Assembly: GCF_000960995.1 (NCBI RefSeq)
Contig: NZ_CP009435.1
Coordinates: 1,488,001-1,552,000, forward strand
Source of the DNA: Burkholderia glumae LMG 2196 = ATCC 33617
Lineage (GTDB): Bacteria > Pseudomonadota > Gammaproteobacteria > Burkholderiales > Burkholderiaceae
DNA length: 64,000 nt
Direction of reading: 5' to 3'
Shown here: piece by piece, positions 21,304-30,522 of the stretch
Layout of the letters: each line of letters opens with the position of its first letter
How positions within the stretch are numbered: the first letter of the stretch is position 1
Notes under the pieces: model-generated
What the model saw: only the letters and a program-made list of their open reading frames with translations
Database searches by the model: none
Told to the model about the DNA's origin: nothing
Program-made: the position numbers and the translations under genes

Positions 21304-22403
21304 CGGCACGACAGCGCACCCTGATGGTGATGGCAGGCGGCACCGGGGGCCACGTGTTCCCAGGGCTCGCGGTCGCGCACCGGATGCAGGCGCACGGCTG
21401 GCGCGTGGTGTGGCTCGGCAATCCGGCCGGCATGGAAGCGACGCTGGTGCCGAAGCACGGCATCACGATGGAGTCGGTGCGCTTCGGCGGGCTGCGCGGC
21501 AAGGGCCTGATGACCAAGCTCGGCCTGCCGTTCAACCTGCTGCGCGCCTGTTTGCAGAGCCTCGGCGCGCTGCGCCGCGTGCGGCCCGACGTGGTGCTCG
21601 GCATGGGCGGCTACATCACGTTTCCGGCGGGCGTGATGACGGTGCTCACCGGCCGCCCGCTGGTGCTGCACGAGCAGAATTCGATCGGCGGCCTCGCCAA
21701 CAAGGTGCTCGCGAAGCTCGCCAAGCGCGTGCTGGTGGCGTTCCCCGGCGCGCTGCCGAACGCCGAGTGGACCGGCAATCCGATCCGCGACGAACTTGCG
21801 CGCAGCGAACCGCCCGCGGTGCGCTACGCTGCACGCAGCGGTGCGCTGCGGCTGCTGGTGGTGGGCGGCAGCCTCGGTGCGGCGGCGCTCAACGACGTGG
21901 TGCCGCGCGCGCTCGCGCTGCTCGCGCCGCACGAGCGGCCGCAGGTGGTGCATCAGGCCGGCGCGAAGCATGTCGAGGCACTGCGCGCCAATTACGAGGC
22001 GGCGGGGCTCGCGGCCGGCCGCGACGTCACGCTGCTGCCGTTCATCGACGACATGGCCGCGGCCTATGCAAACGCCGATCTGGTGATCTGCCGTTCGGGC
22101 GCGATGACCGTCTCGGAGATCGCGGCGGTCGGCGTGGCCGCGCTGTTCGTGCCGTTCCCGCACGCGGTGGACGACCACCAGACCACCAACGCGGCGTTCC
22201 TCGCCGAGCAGGGCGCGGCCGTGCTGGTGCAGCAGCGCGAGCTGTCGGCGCAATGGCTCGCCGACTGGCTGCGCGGCCAGACGCGCGATTCGCTCGCGCA
22301 GATGGCCGAACGTTCGCGCTCGCTCGCGAAGCCCGACGCCACCGACGTGGTCGCGCGCGTGTGCGCGCAGGTGGCCGGCGCGAACCTGGAATCGAAGTCA
22401 TGA
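21300..22403 (+). CDS. murG: UDP-GlcNAc:lipid I N-acetylglucosaminyltransferase
   Basis: This 367-residue GT28-family enzyme works on the cytoplasmic face of the membrane and converts lipid I to lipid II. The glycine-rich GGTGGH motif is at residues 13-18, the second G-loop is GMGGYITFPAG, and the UDP-GlcNAc site is VICRSGAMTVSEIAAVG with FPHAVDDHQTTNA. The start at 21300 gives the family-typical N-terminus and overlaps the ftsW stop; a longer upstream reading is only a shadow of ftsW. Confidence 0.95.
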   Translation: MTARQRTLMVMAGGTGGHVFPGLAVAHRMQAHGWRVVWLGNPAGMEATLVPKHGITMESVRFGGLRGKGLMTKLGLPFNLLRACLQSLGALRRVRPDVVLGMGGYITFPAGVMTVLTGRPLVLHEQNSIGGLANKVLAKLAKRVLVAFPGALPNAEWTGNPIRDELARSEPPAVRYAARSGALRLLVVGGSLGAAALNDVVPRALALLAPHERPQVVHQAGAKHVEALRANYEAAGLAAGRDVTLLPFIDDMAAAYANADLVICRSGAMTVSEIAAVGVAALFVPFPHAVDDHQTTNAAFLAEQGAAVLVQQRELSAQWLADWLRGQTRDSLAQMAERSRSLAKPDATDVVARVCAQVAGANLESKS

Positions 22404-23800
22404 AACACATCGTCAAACACGTCCATTTCGTCGGCATCGGCGGCGCCGGCATGAGCGGCATCGCCGAGGTGCTGGTGAACCTCGGCTACGAGGTCAGCGG
22501 CTCGGACCTGTCGCGCAATGCCGTGACGGAACGGCTCACCGCACTCGGCGCGCGTGTCGCGATCGGCCACGACGCGGCCAATATCGAGGGCGCGAACGCG
22601 GTCGTCACGTCCACGGCGGTGCGCTCGGACAATCCGGAAGTGCTCGCGGCGCGGCGCCTGGGCGTGCCGATCGTGCCGCGCGCGGTGATGCTGGCCGAGC
22701 TGATGCGCCTGAAGCAGGGCATCGCAATCGCCGGCACCCACGGCAAGACCACCACCACCAGCCTGGTGGCGAGCGTGCTCGCGGCGGGCGGCCTGGACCC
22801 GACCTTCGTGATCGGCGGGCGCCTGATCAGCGCCGGCGCGAACGCGCGGCTCGGCTCGGGCGACTTCATCGTCGCCGAGGCCGACGAGTCGGACGCCTCG
22901 TTTTTGAACCTGTATCCCGTCATCGAGGTGATCACCAACATCGACGAGGATCACATGGACACCTACGGGCACGACTTCGCGCGGCTCAAGCAGGCGTTCA
23001 TCGAATTCACCCAGAAGCTGCCGTTCTACGGCAGCGTGGTGGTCTGCGTCGACGATCCGAACGTGCGTCAGATCCTGCCGTTCATCTCGAAGCCGGTGGT
23101 GCGCTACGGTCTCGCGCCCGATGCCGAGGTCCGCGCCGAGCAGGTGGCGGCGCGTGACGGCCGCATGCATTTCACTGCGATCCGCGAGGGCCGCGCGCCG
23201 CTGGCGGTGGTGCTGAACCTGCCGGGCCTGCACAACGTGCAGAACGCGCTCGCGGCGATCGCCATCGCGACCGACCTCGGCGTGGCCGACGCGGCGATCC
23301 AGCAGGCGCTTGCCGATTTCAACGGGGTCGGCCGGCGCTTTCAGCGCTACGGCGAGATCGCGACGGCCGACGGCGCGGGCAGCTACACGCTGGTGGACGA
23401 CTACGGCCACCATCCGGTCGAGATGGCCGCCACGATCGCCGCCGCGCGCGGCGCGTTTCCGGGCCGCCGGCTGGTGCTGGCGTTCCAGCCTCACCGTTAC
23501 ACGCGCACGCGCGACTGCTTCGAGGAATTCGTCAACGTGCTCTCGACCGTCGACGAGCTGGTGCTGACCGAGGTCTACGCCGCCGGCGAGGCGCCGATCC
23601 CGACCGCGAGCGGCGAGGCGCTCGCTCGCGCGCTGCGTGCGAGCGGTCGCGTCGATCCCGCGTTCGTGGCGACGGTCGACGAGGTGCCGGCGGCGCTCGC
23701 GCAGCGCGTGCGCGCGGGCGACGTGGTGATCACGATGGGCGCGGGGTCGATCGGCGGCGTGCCGGGCCGGATCGCGCAGCAACAGCAACGGAAGGAATGA
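22400..23800 (+). CDS. murC: UDP-N-acetylmuramate--L-alanine ligase
   Basis: This 466-residue protein carries out the first Mur ligase step, adding L-alanine to UDP-MurNAc. It opens with HFVGIGGAGMSGIAEVL, the dinucleotide-like UDP-binding fold. The P-loop AGTHGKTTTTS carries K116, and EADESDASFL is the MurC metal/substrate segment. The ATG at 22400 overlaps the murG stop; ddl starts one base after the stop. Confidence 0.95.
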   Translation: MKHIVKHVHFVGIGGAGMSGIAEVLVNLGYEVSGSDLSRNAVTERLTALGARVAIGHDAANIEGANAVVTSTAVRSDNPEVLAARRLGVPIVPRAVMLAELMRLKQGIAIAGTHGKTTTTSLVASVLAAGGLDPTFVIGGRLISAGANARLGSGDFIVAEADESDASFLNLYPVIEVITNIDEDHMDTYGHDFARLKQAFIEFTQKLPFYGSVVVCVDDPNVRQILPFISKPVVRYGLAPDAEVRAEQVAARDGRMHFTAIREGRAPLAVVLNLPGLHNVQNALAAIAIATDLGVADAAIQQALADFNGVGRRFQRYGEIATADGAGSYTLVDDYGHHPVEMAATIAAARGAFPGRRLVLAFQPHRYTRTRDCFEEFVNVLSTVDELVLTEVYAAGEAPIPTASGEALARALRASGRVDPAFVATVDEVPAALAQRVRAGDVVITMGAGSIGGVPGRIAQQQQRKE

Positions 23801-23801
23801 C

Positions 23802-24743
23802 ATGAGCGGGATCGATCCGAAACGTTTCGGCAAGGTGGCGGTACTGTTCGGCGGCGTGTCCGCCGAGCGCGAGGTGTCGCTGAATTCGGGCCGGCTGGTG
23901 CTGCAGGGTCTGCGCGAGGCGGGCATCGACGCGCATCTGTTCGATCCGTCCGAGCGGCCGCTGTCGGCGCTGAAGGACGAGGGCTTCGTGCGCGCGTTCA
24001 ACGCGCTGCACGGCGGTTACGGCGAGAACGGCCAGCTCCAGGGCGCGCTCGATTTCTACGGGATCCGCTATACCGGCCCCGGCGTGCTCGGCTCGGCACT
24101 CGGCCTCGACAAGTTCCGCACCAAGCTGGTCTGGCAGCAGACCGGCATCCCGACGCCGCCGTTCGAGACCGTGATGCGCGGTGACGACCACGCCGCGCGC
24201 GCGGCGGAGATCGTCGCGAAGCTGGGCCTGCCGCTGTTCGTGAAGCCGGCGAGCGAGGGCTCGAGCGTCGCCGTGATCAAGGTGAAGGACGCCGCCGCGC
24301 TGCCGGCCGCGCTCGACGAGGCGGGCCGGCACGACCGGATCGTGATCGTCGAGAAGAGCATCGAAGGCGGCGGCGAGTACACGGCCTGCATCGCGGGCGA
24401 CCTCGATCTGCCGGTGATCCGCATCGTGCCGGCGGGCGAGTTCTACGACTATCACGCGAAGTACCTCGCCGACGACACGCAGTACCTGATCCCATGCGGG
24501 ATCGAGGCGGCTAAGGAAACGGAATTCAAGCGGCTCGCGCGCCGTGCGTTCGAGGTGCTCGGCTGCAGCGGCTGGGGCCGCGCCGATTTCATGCTCGACG
24601 CGGCGGGCAACCCGTATTTCCTGGAAGTGAACACGGCGCCGGGGATGACCGACCACTCGCTGCCGCCGAAGGCCGCGCGCGCGGTGGGCATCAGCTACTC
24701 GGAGCTGGTGGTGAAGGTGTTGTCGCTGACGCTGGACGACTGA
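23802..24743 (+). CDS. ddl: D-alanine--D-alanine ligase
   Basis: This 313-residue ATP-grasp enzyme makes the D-Ala-D-Ala dipeptide used by MurF. Visible features are VLFGGVSAEREVSLNSG at the N-terminus, the ATP-grasp lysine segment LFVKPASEGSSVAVIKV and the metal-binding end FLEVNTAPGMTDHSL. Length is typical of DdlB, the copy usually found in dcw clusters. It lies one base after murC and 20 bp before ftsQ. Confidence 0.95.
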   Translation: MSGIDPKRFGKVAVLFGGVSAEREVSLNSGRLVLQGLREAGIDAHLFDPSERPLSALKDEGFVRAFNALHGGYGENGQLQGALDFYGIRYTGPGVLGSALGLDKFRTKLVWQQTGIPTPPFETVMRGDDHAARAAEIVAKLGLPLFVKPASEGSSVAVIKVKDAAALPAALDEAGRHDRIVIVEKSIEGGGEYTACIAGDLDLPVIRIVPAGEFYDYHAKYLADDTQYLIPCGIEAAKETEFKRLARRAFEVLGCSGWGRADFMLDAAGNPYFLEVNTAPGMTDHSLPPKAARAVGISYSELVVKVLSLTLDD

Positions 24744-24763
24744 CCCGGATACGGAACCGACTC

Positions 24764-25516
24764 ATGTGGAACAACGTTCGCCAGCTCAACCTCGCGGCCA
24801 GCGCGCTTTACGCGCTGCTGCTGCTCGGTTGCACGGCGGCGGGCTGTTACTGGCTGATCCAGCGCCCGGCGTTCGCGCTGCGCACGATCCTGATAGACGG
24901 CGACACCGACCATATCAATGCGCCGACCGTGCGCGCGAGCGTGGTCGGGCGGCTGAAGGGCAACTTCTTCACGGTCGATCTCGATACCGCGCGCGTCGCG
25001 TTCGAGCAGATGCCGTGGGTGCGCCATGCGAGCGTGCGGCGCGTCTGGCCGAACGCGCTGGCCGTCTCGCTGGAGGAATACAAGCCGCTCGGCACCTGGG
25101 GCAGCGATCAGCTCGTCAGCACCGACGGCGAGCTGTTCACGGCGAACCAGGGCGAGCTCGACGAGGAACTGCCGGCCTTCGACGGCCCGGACGGCAGCGC
25201 GAAGGAAGTCGTGCAGCGCTACCGCGATTTCGGCAAGTGGCTCGCGCCGCTGAATTCGCCGCTGGAGGAGGTCACGCTGTCGTCGCGCTACGCCTGGACG
25301 GTCAAGCTGGCAAACGGCCTGGAGATCGAGTTCGGGCGCGAGCGCAACGCGGACACGCTGCCCGATCGCGCGCAACGGCTGGTGGCGGCGTGGCCGGCCG
25401 TCACCCAGCGCTGGGGGGCCGACATCGAGTACGCGGACCTGCGCTATCCGAACGGGTTCGCGATTCGCGCGGCAGGCATGCGCTTTCTGAGCGACACCGA
25501 CCACGGCAAGAAGTAA
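24764..25516 (+). CDS. ftsQ: cell division protein FtsQ
   Basis: This 250-residue bitopic inner-membrane protein has one membrane segment (about residues 11-30), a periplasmic POTRA domain (from about residue 38, FALRTILIDGDTDHINAPTV) and the FtsQ beta domain. It links early divisome proteins to the FtsB-FtsL pair. The order ddl-ftsQ-ftsA-ftsZ is the standard one. Confidence 0.93.
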   Translation: MWNNVRQLNLAASALYALLLLGCTAAGCYWLIQRPAFALRTILIDGDTDHINAPTVRASVVGRLKGNFFTVDLDTARVAFEQMPWVRHASVRRVWPNALAVSLEEYKPLGTWGSDQLVSTDGELFTANQGELDEELPAFDGPDGSAKEVVQRYRDFGKWLAPLNSPLEEVTLSSRYAWTVKLANGLEIEFGRERNADTLPDRAQRLVAAWPAVTQRWGADIEYADLRYPNGFAIRAAGMRFLSDTDHGKK

Positions 25517-25541
25517 CAGGACATCACACGCAAGAGCACTT

Positions 25542-26774
25542 ATGAGCAAAGACTACAAAGATCTGCTGGTTGCCCTCGACATCGGAACCTCGAAGGTCGT
25601 GGCCGTCGTGGCCGAGCTGAAGGGCGAAGGCCGCTACGAGGTGATCGGCCTCGGCCAGAGCGAGTCGAAAGGTCTCAAGAAAGGCGTCGTGGTGAACATC
25701 GAGGCCACGGTGCAGTCGATTCAGCGCGCGCTCGAAGAGGCCGAGCTGATGGCCGACTGCAAGATCACCAACGTGTTCACGGGGATCGCCGGCAGCCACA
25801 TCCGCAGCTTCAATTCGAGCGGGATGGTCGCGATCAAGGAGAAGGAGGTCACGCAGACCGACGTGGCGCGCGTGATCGAGACCGCCAAGGCGATCAACAT
25901 CCCGACCGACCAGCAGGTGCTGCACATCCTGACCCAGGAATTCATCATCGACGGCCAGGAGGACGTGCGCGAGCCGATCGGCATGAGCGGGATCCGCCTC
26001 GAGGTGAAGGTCCACATCGTGACTGGCGCAGTGAGCGCCGCGCAGAACATCGTCAAGTGCGTGCGCCGCTGCGGGCTCGAGGTCAACGACCTGATCCTGC
26101 AGCCGCTCGCCTCGTCGCTGGCGGTGCTGACCGAGGACGAGAAGGATCTCGGCGTGGTGCTGGTCGACATCGGCGGCGGCACCACCGACATCGCGATCTT
26201 CGCGGAGGGCGCGATCCGCCATACCGCGGTGATCCCGATCGCGGGCGACCAGATCACGAGCGACATCGCGATGGCGCTGCGCACGCCGACCCCCGACGCC
26301 GAGGACATCAAGGTCAGCCACGGCATCGCCAAGCAGGCACTCGCCGATCCCGACGAGATGGTGGAAGTGCCGGGGCTCGGCGAGCGCGGTCCGCGCACGC
26401 TGTCGCGCCAGGCGCTCGCGGCCGTGATCGAGCCGCGCGTGGAAGAGCTGTTTTCACTCGTGCAACAGGTGGTGCGCGAGTCGGGTTACGAAGAGTTACT
26501 TAGTTCCGGTGTCGTGCTCACTGGCGGGGCTGCGATGATGCCCGGCATGGTCGAGCTGGGCGAGGACATTTTCCTGAAACCGGTGCGCATCGGCGCGCCG
26601 GAATACGCGGGCGGTCTGGCCGACGTGGTGCGCAATCCGCGCTACTCGACGGCGATGGGCCTGCTCGTGGAAGGCAGCGCGCAACGAATGCGCGGCCGCA
26701 AGGTCGCAGTGCAATCGGGTTCGGCGGGCCAGATCTTCACGCGGATGAAGGACTGGTTCCTGAGCAATTTCTGA
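25542..26774 (+). CDS. ftsA: cell division protein FtsA
   Basis: This 410-residue actin-fold ATPase tethers FtsZ to the membrane. Phosphate-binding motifs VALDIGTSKVVAVV (phosphate 1) and VVLVDIGGGTTDIAIF (phosphate 2) are intact, as is the FtsA-specific 1C domain between them. The C-terminal end IFTRMKDWFLSNF is the amphipathic helix that binds the membrane. It lies 25 bp after ftsQ and about 100 bp before ftsZ. Confidence 0.96.
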   Translation: MSKDYKDLLVALDIGTSKVVAVVAELKGEGRYEVIGLGQSESKGLKKGVVVNIEATVQSIQRALEEAELMADCKITNVFTGIAGSHIRSFNSSGMVAIKEKEVTQTDVARVIETAKAINIPTDQQVLHILTQEFIIDGQEDVREPIGMSGIRLEVKVHIVTGAVSAAQNIVKCVRRCGLEVNDLILQPLASSLAVLTEDEKDLGVVLVDIGGGTTDIAIFAEGAIRHTAVIPIAGDQITSDIAMALRTPTPDAEDIKVSHGIAKQALADPDEMVEVPGLGERGPRTLSRQALAAVIEPRVEELFSLVQQVVRESGYEELLSSGVVLTGGAAMMPGMVELGEDIFLKPVRIGAPEYAGGLADVVRNPRYSTAMGLLVEGSAQRMRGRKVAVQSGSAGQIFTRMKDWFLSNF

Positions 26775-26877
26775 ACGGGTTTTGCGCCGGTGCCGGCGGC
26801 CGGCGCGCGACGGGAGGTTGCCCGATCTTCCGCCGGATAACGGCCGAGTGGTTATATCTTTCTTGACGGAGGCAACA

Positions 26878-28071
26878 ATGGAATTCGAAATGCTGGAAAC
26901 CGAGACCAACGGCACCATCATCAAGGTGATCGGGGTCGGTGGCGCGGGCGGCAACGCGGTCGCGCACATGATCAACCGCGGCGTGCAAGGCGTCGATTTC
27001 GTCGTCATGAACACCGACGCGCAGGCGCTCTCGCGCTCGCGCGCGCCTAACGTGATCCAGCTCGGCAGCACCGGCCTCGGCGCCGGCGCCAAGCCGGACA
27101 TGGGCCGCGCGGCGGCCGAGGAAGCGCGCGAGCGGATCGCCGATTCGCTGCGCGGCGCGCACATGGTGTTCATCACCGCGGGCATGGGCGGCGGCACCGG
27201 CACGGGCGCCGCTCCGGTGGTCGCGCAGATCGCCAAGGAGATGGGCATTCTGACGGTGGGCGTGGTCAGCAAGCCGTTCGAGTTCGAGGGCGGCAAGCGC
27301 ATGCGCGTGGCCGAAGCGGGCGCGCAGCAACTCGAGGATCACGTCGATTCGCTGATCGTCGTGTTGAACGACAAGCTGTTCGACGTGATGGGCGACGATG
27401 CCGAGATGGACAAGTGCTTCCAGTGCGCCGACGACGTGCTGAACAACGCGGTGGCGGGCATTGCCGAAATCATCAATGTCGACGGTCTCGTTAACGTCGA
27501 CTTCGAAGACGTGAAGACGGTGATGGGCGAGCAGGGCAAGGCGATGATGGGCACCGCGACGGTGGCCGGCGTCGATCGCGCCCGCCTCGCGGCCGAACAG
27601 GCCGTGGCGAGCCCGCTGCTCGAAGGCGTCGATCTGTCGGGCGCGCGCGGCGTGCTGGTCAACATCACGTCGAGCCGTTCGCTGCGCCTGTCGGAAACGC
27701 GCGAAGTGATGAACACCATCAAGAGCTACGCGGCGGAAGACGCCACGGTGATCTTCGGCGCCGTCTACGACGACGCGATGGGCGACGCGCTGCGCGTGAC
27801 GGTGGTGGCGACCGGCCTCGGCCGCGCGGCCAAGAAGCAGCAGACCACGCCGATGACGCTGCTGCGCACCGGTACCGACAATCAGCCGGTCGGCGTCGTG
27901 GCGCACAGCTACGCCCCGGCGCACGTGAGCACCGCGGACTACGGCGCGCTCGACACGCCGGCCGTCTGGCGCAATTCGCGTGAAACGGCGGCCTCGCACG
28001 TGCAGGCGCTGCAGGAGAAGGGCGTCGACACGTACGACATCCCGGCGTTCCTGCGCAAGCAGGCCGACTGA
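26878..28071 (+). CDS. ftsZ: cell division protein FtsZ
   Basis: This 397-residue tubulin-like GTPase forms the division ring. The tubulin signature GGGTGTG is at residues 104-110, and the T7 catalytic-loop region (NVDFEDVKTVMGEQGKAM) is intact. After a variable linker the C-terminal peptide TYDIPAFLRKQAD is the docking site for FtsA and other partners. The ATG at 26878 follows ACGGAGGC; readings starting at 26782 are not supported. The preceding gap contains a TATATC that could belong to a local ftsZ promoter, but no good -35 is seen. Confidence 0.96.
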   Translation: MEFEMLETETNGTIIKVIGVGGAGGNAVAHMINRGVQGVDFVVMNTDAQALSRSRAPNVIQLGSTGLGAGAKPDMGRAAAEEARERIADSLRGAHMVFITAGMGGGTGTGAAPVVAQIAKEMGILTVGVVSKPFEFEGGKRMRVAEAGAQQLEDHVDSLIVVLNDKLFDVMGDDAEMDKCFQCADDVLNNAVAGIAEIINVDGLVNVDFEDVKTVMGEQGKAMMGTATVAGVDRARLAAEQAVASPLLEGVDLSGARGVLVNITSSRSLRLSETREVMNTIKSYAAEDATVIFGAVYDDAMGDALRVTVVATGLGRAAKKQQTTPMTLLRTGTDNQPVGVVAHSYAPAHVSTADYGALDTPAVWRNSRETAASHVQALQEKGVDTYDIPAFLRKQAD

Positions 28072-28245
28072 CACGGGAGGCGGGCCGCTTGCGCGGCCGG
28101 CCGGCGTGACGGTGGAACGGACCCTGACAGGCCGCGTCGATGACGGCGCCGGGCCGGGCAAGCTGCCCTCTTCGCTTCGGCGCAGCGGGACGGGTCGTGT
28201 TTTCCGTTGCGAAACCCGCAACCGCATCGCAATGAAGGACCAGGC

Positions 28246-28752
28246 ATGATTCAAGCAGGCGATACGCTGCCCGACGCACAAGTCTTCGAGTTCGTCGACG
28301 AAGCGCGCGAGGGTTGTACGCTCGGGCCGAATGCGCTCGGCGTGCGCGAACAGACGGCGGGCAAACGCGTGGTGATCTTCGGATTGCCCGGCGCGTTCAC
28401 GCCCACCTGTTCGGCCAGGCACGTGCCCGGCTACGTCGAACTGGCCGAGCCGCTGCGCGCGGCCGGCGTCGACGAGGTCTGGTGCGTGTCCGTCAACGAC
28501 GCGTTCGTGATGGGCGCCTGGGGACGGGATCTGCACACCGCGGGCAAGGTGCGCATGATCGCGGACGGCAGCGCTGCATTGACTCAGGCATTGGGGCTTA
28601 CGCAGGATTTGTCCGCGCGCGGCATGGGGATCCGTTCCCAGCGCTACGCGATGGTGGTCGACGACGGCGTGGTCAAGACGCTGGCAGTCGAGGCACCGGG
28701 CAAGTTCGAAGTCAGCGACGCGGCAAGCATCCTGGCAGCGCTCACGCGCTGA
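28246..28752 (+). CDS. peroxiredoxin (Prx5-like)
   Basis: This 168-residue thioredoxin-fold peroxidase is expected to reduce hydroperoxides. The peroxidatic site is GAFTPTCSARHVPGY with C55; the later WCVSVND may provide a partner cysteine, as in some Prx5 enzymes. The ATG at 28246 has AAGGA six bases upstream. It sits between ftsZ and lpxC, genes that are adjacent in E. coli. The 174-bp gap from ftsZ has no terminator, while a clear one follows it, so it may be the last gene of the dcw transcript. Its reductant cannot be told from sequence. Confidence 0.9.
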   Translation: MIQAGDTLPDAQVFEFVDEAREGCTLGPNALGVREQTAGKRVVIFGLPGAFTPTCSARHVPGYVELAEPLRAAGVDEVWCVSVNDAFVMGAWGRDLHTAGKVRMIADGSAALTQALGLTQDLSARGMGIRSQRYAMVVDDGVVKTLAVEAPGKFEVSDAASILAALTR

Positions 28753-28814
28753 GTGGGCCGCCGTGGCCGTTGCGTTGACGCAACGCGTCATGGTGAGACA
28801 AGGTGCCGCTATAT

Positions 28815-28862
28815 GGGCCGGCATCCGGAAACGCCTCCGTTCCGGACGTCGGCCCGTCTTTC
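28815..28862 (+). terminator. terminator after the peroxiredoxin gene (end of the dcw region)
   Basis: GGGCCG plus ATCCGGAA (28815-28830) pairs with TTCCGGA (28840-28846) plus CGGCCC (28850-28855), with small internal bulges. TCTTTCTT follows. It separates the dcw cluster from lpxC. Confidence 0.7.
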
Positions 28863-28942
28863 TTGGCCGGCACGGTGCTGGCGGGTAACGGGTAGAAACA
28901 GTTGATACGACAATCGGTTCAACGTCGACGACGGTTTTGCGC

Positions 28943-28948
28943 TATACT
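28943..28948 (+). promoter_or_regulatory. candidate -10 element of the lpxC promoter
   Basis: TATACT lies 55 bp before the lpxC start. The best -35 nearby, TTCAAC at 28918, has a long 19-bp spacer, so only the -10 is suggested. Because a terminator lies upstream, lpxC needs its own promoter. Confidence 0.45.
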
Positions 28949-29003
28949 CTCGCCTATCGAATAAAAGTCCTGATTGATAACTTCAATCAAGAATCAAGAC
29001 ATC

Positions 29004-29921
29004 ATGTTGAAGCAGCGAACCATCAAATCGATCGTGAAGACGGTCGGCATCGGCCTGCATTCGGGCCGCAAGGTCGAATTGACGCTCCGCCCGGCCGCGC
29101 CGGGCACCGGGATCGTCTTCACGCGCGTCGATTTGCCGGCTCCCGTCGAAATTCCGGCCGACGCGATGGCGATCGGCGACACGCGGCTCGCGTCGGTGCT
29201 GCAGAAGGACGGCGCGCGCGTCTCGACGGTCGAGCACCTGATGTCGGCCTGCGCCGGCCTGGGCATCGACAATCTCTACGTCGACGTGACCGCCGAGGAA
29301 ATCCCGATCATGGATGGCAGCGCCTCGTCGTTCGTGTTCCTGATCCAGTCGGCCGGCATCGAGGAGCAGAATGCGCCGAAGCGCTTCATCAAGGTGACGC
29401 GCCCGGTCGAGGTCCGCGACGGCGACAAGTTCGCGCGACTCGATCCGTATTTCGGTTTCAAGCTCAAGTTCACGATCGATTTCCGCCATCCGGCCGTCGA
29501 CAAGACCGGCCAGGAACTCGAGGTCGATTTCGCCAATACGTCCTATGTGCGCGAGATCGCGCGCGCGCGCACCTTCGGCTTCGCCCACGAGGTGGAGATG
29601 ATGCGCGAACTGGGTCTCGCGCGCGGCGGCAGCATGGACAATGCAATCGTGCTCGACGAGTACCGCATTCTCAACAACGACGGCCTGCGCTACGACGACG
29701 AGTTCGTGAAGCACAAGATGCTCGATGCGATCGGCGATCTTTACGTGGTCGGCCATCCGCTGCTAGCGTCGTACACCGCCTACAAGTCGGGCCACGGCCT
29801 GAACAACGCCCTGCTGCGCGAACTGCTTTCGCACGAGGACGCCTACGAGATGGTCACGTTCGACGATTTGAAGGCCGCGCCGCGCGGCTTCGGGTTCGAC
29901 GCGCAGACGGCGTTCGCGTAA
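29004..29921 (+). CDS. lpxC: UDP-3-O-acyl-N-acetylglucosamine deacetylase
   Basis: This 305-residue zinc hydrolase carries out the committed step of lipid A synthesis. The family N-terminus MLKQRTIKSIVKTVGIGLHS is complete from the ATG at 29004. Zinc and catalytic motifs are TVEHLMSACAGLGIDN, EEIPIMDGSASSF (catalytic Glu region), KHKMLDAIGDL (zinc His/Asp) and the late GHGLNNALLREL. In E. coli LpxC is controlled by FtsH through its C-terminus; the end here is QTAFA, hydrophobic and possibly degron-like, which is inference. Confidence 0.95.
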   Translation: MLKQRTIKSIVKTVGIGLHSGRKVELTLRPAAPGTGIVFTRVDLPAPVEIPADAMAIGDTRLASVLQKDGARVSTVEHLMSACAGLGIDNLYVDVTAEEIPIMDGSASSFVFLIQSAGIEEQNAPKRFIKVTRPVEVRDGDKFARLDPYFGFKLKFTIDFRHPAVDKTGQELEVDFANTSYVREIARARTFGFAHEVEMMRELGLARGGSMDNAIVLDEYRILNNDGLRYDDEFVKHKMLDAIGDLYVVGHPLLASYTAYKSGHGLNNALLRELLSHEDAYEMVTFDDLKAAPRGFGFDAQTAFA

Positions 29922-29966
29922 AGCGCAGCCTCTGCTGGTGCGGCCGACGCGGCCGCGAGACATGCC

Positions 29967-29996
29967 AAAAAAGGCAGCCAGACGGCTGCCTTTTTT
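29967..29996. terminator. bidirectional terminator between lpxC and the DUF721 gene
   Basis: AAAAAAGGCAGCC and GGCTGCCTTTTTT flank an AGAC loop (stem 29973-29979 with 29984-29990). T runs on either strand serve both converging genes. Confidence 0.88.
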
Positions 29997-30012
29997 GCGT
30001 TGCGCACGCGCT

Positions 30013-30522
30013 TCAGGGCGCTGGTTTGGTCTTTTTCGTGTGCCGGTCGGCCATGCGCGCCAGCGCGTTCTGCAGCGGCGACGGCGCCAGCGCCTGGGCC
30101 AGCTCGCGCAGCGCCTCGGCGCCGGCCGGCGTCATGCGCGCCTGCTTGATTCGCAGCGGCTCGGGCGCATCCTGCGGGCGCACCCGCACCTTCAGCGTCG
30201 CCACGTGCCAGCCGCGCGCCTGCAGGTCGGCCACGAGGCGCGGTGCCACCTGCCGCAGCCGTGCGGCCAGCGCGTTGTGCGCCGCGAACAGCGTCAGGCC
30301 CCCATCCTTGATCGAGCCCGGTTCGACGTGGCTGGCCAGATAGTCGGGCAGCAGCGCGCGCAGGTCACGCTGCAGCGAGGCGACCTGCTCGACGCCGGCG
30401 CGCAACGCGGCGAACGCGTCGGTGCGCTTGAGCACCTCGGCCGCCACCTGCGGGCGCGAATAACCGGACGCATGAGCGGATGCGTGGGCGGACGGCTTGG
30501 CGGACCTTGGCGGGCGATTCAT
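30013..30522 (-). CDS. DUF721 domain protein (DciA-like)
   Basis: This 169-residue protein belongs to the DUF721/DciA family. Characteristic is a conserved N-terminal half (LLPDYLASHVEPGSIKDGGL followed by an Asn/Ala-rich strand, LFAAHNALAARLRQ), a K-homology-like fold in DciA. In bacteria lacking DnaC/DnaI, DciA is the predicted loader or partner of the replicative helicase DnaB; I infer that role from the family alone. The ATG at 30522 (MNRPPRSAKPS) is preferred; the frame stays open to 30825, but that part looks like leader DNA. It converges on lpxC and diverges from secA. Confidence 0.75.
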   Translation of the reverse strand: MNRPPRSAKPSAHASAHASGYSRPQVAAEVLKRTDAFAALRAGVEQVASLQRDLRALLPDYLASHVEPGSIKDGGLTLFAAHNALAARLRQVAPRLVADLQARGWHVATLKVRVRPQDAPEPLRIKQARMTPAGAEALRELAQALAPSPLQNALARMADRHTKKTKPAP

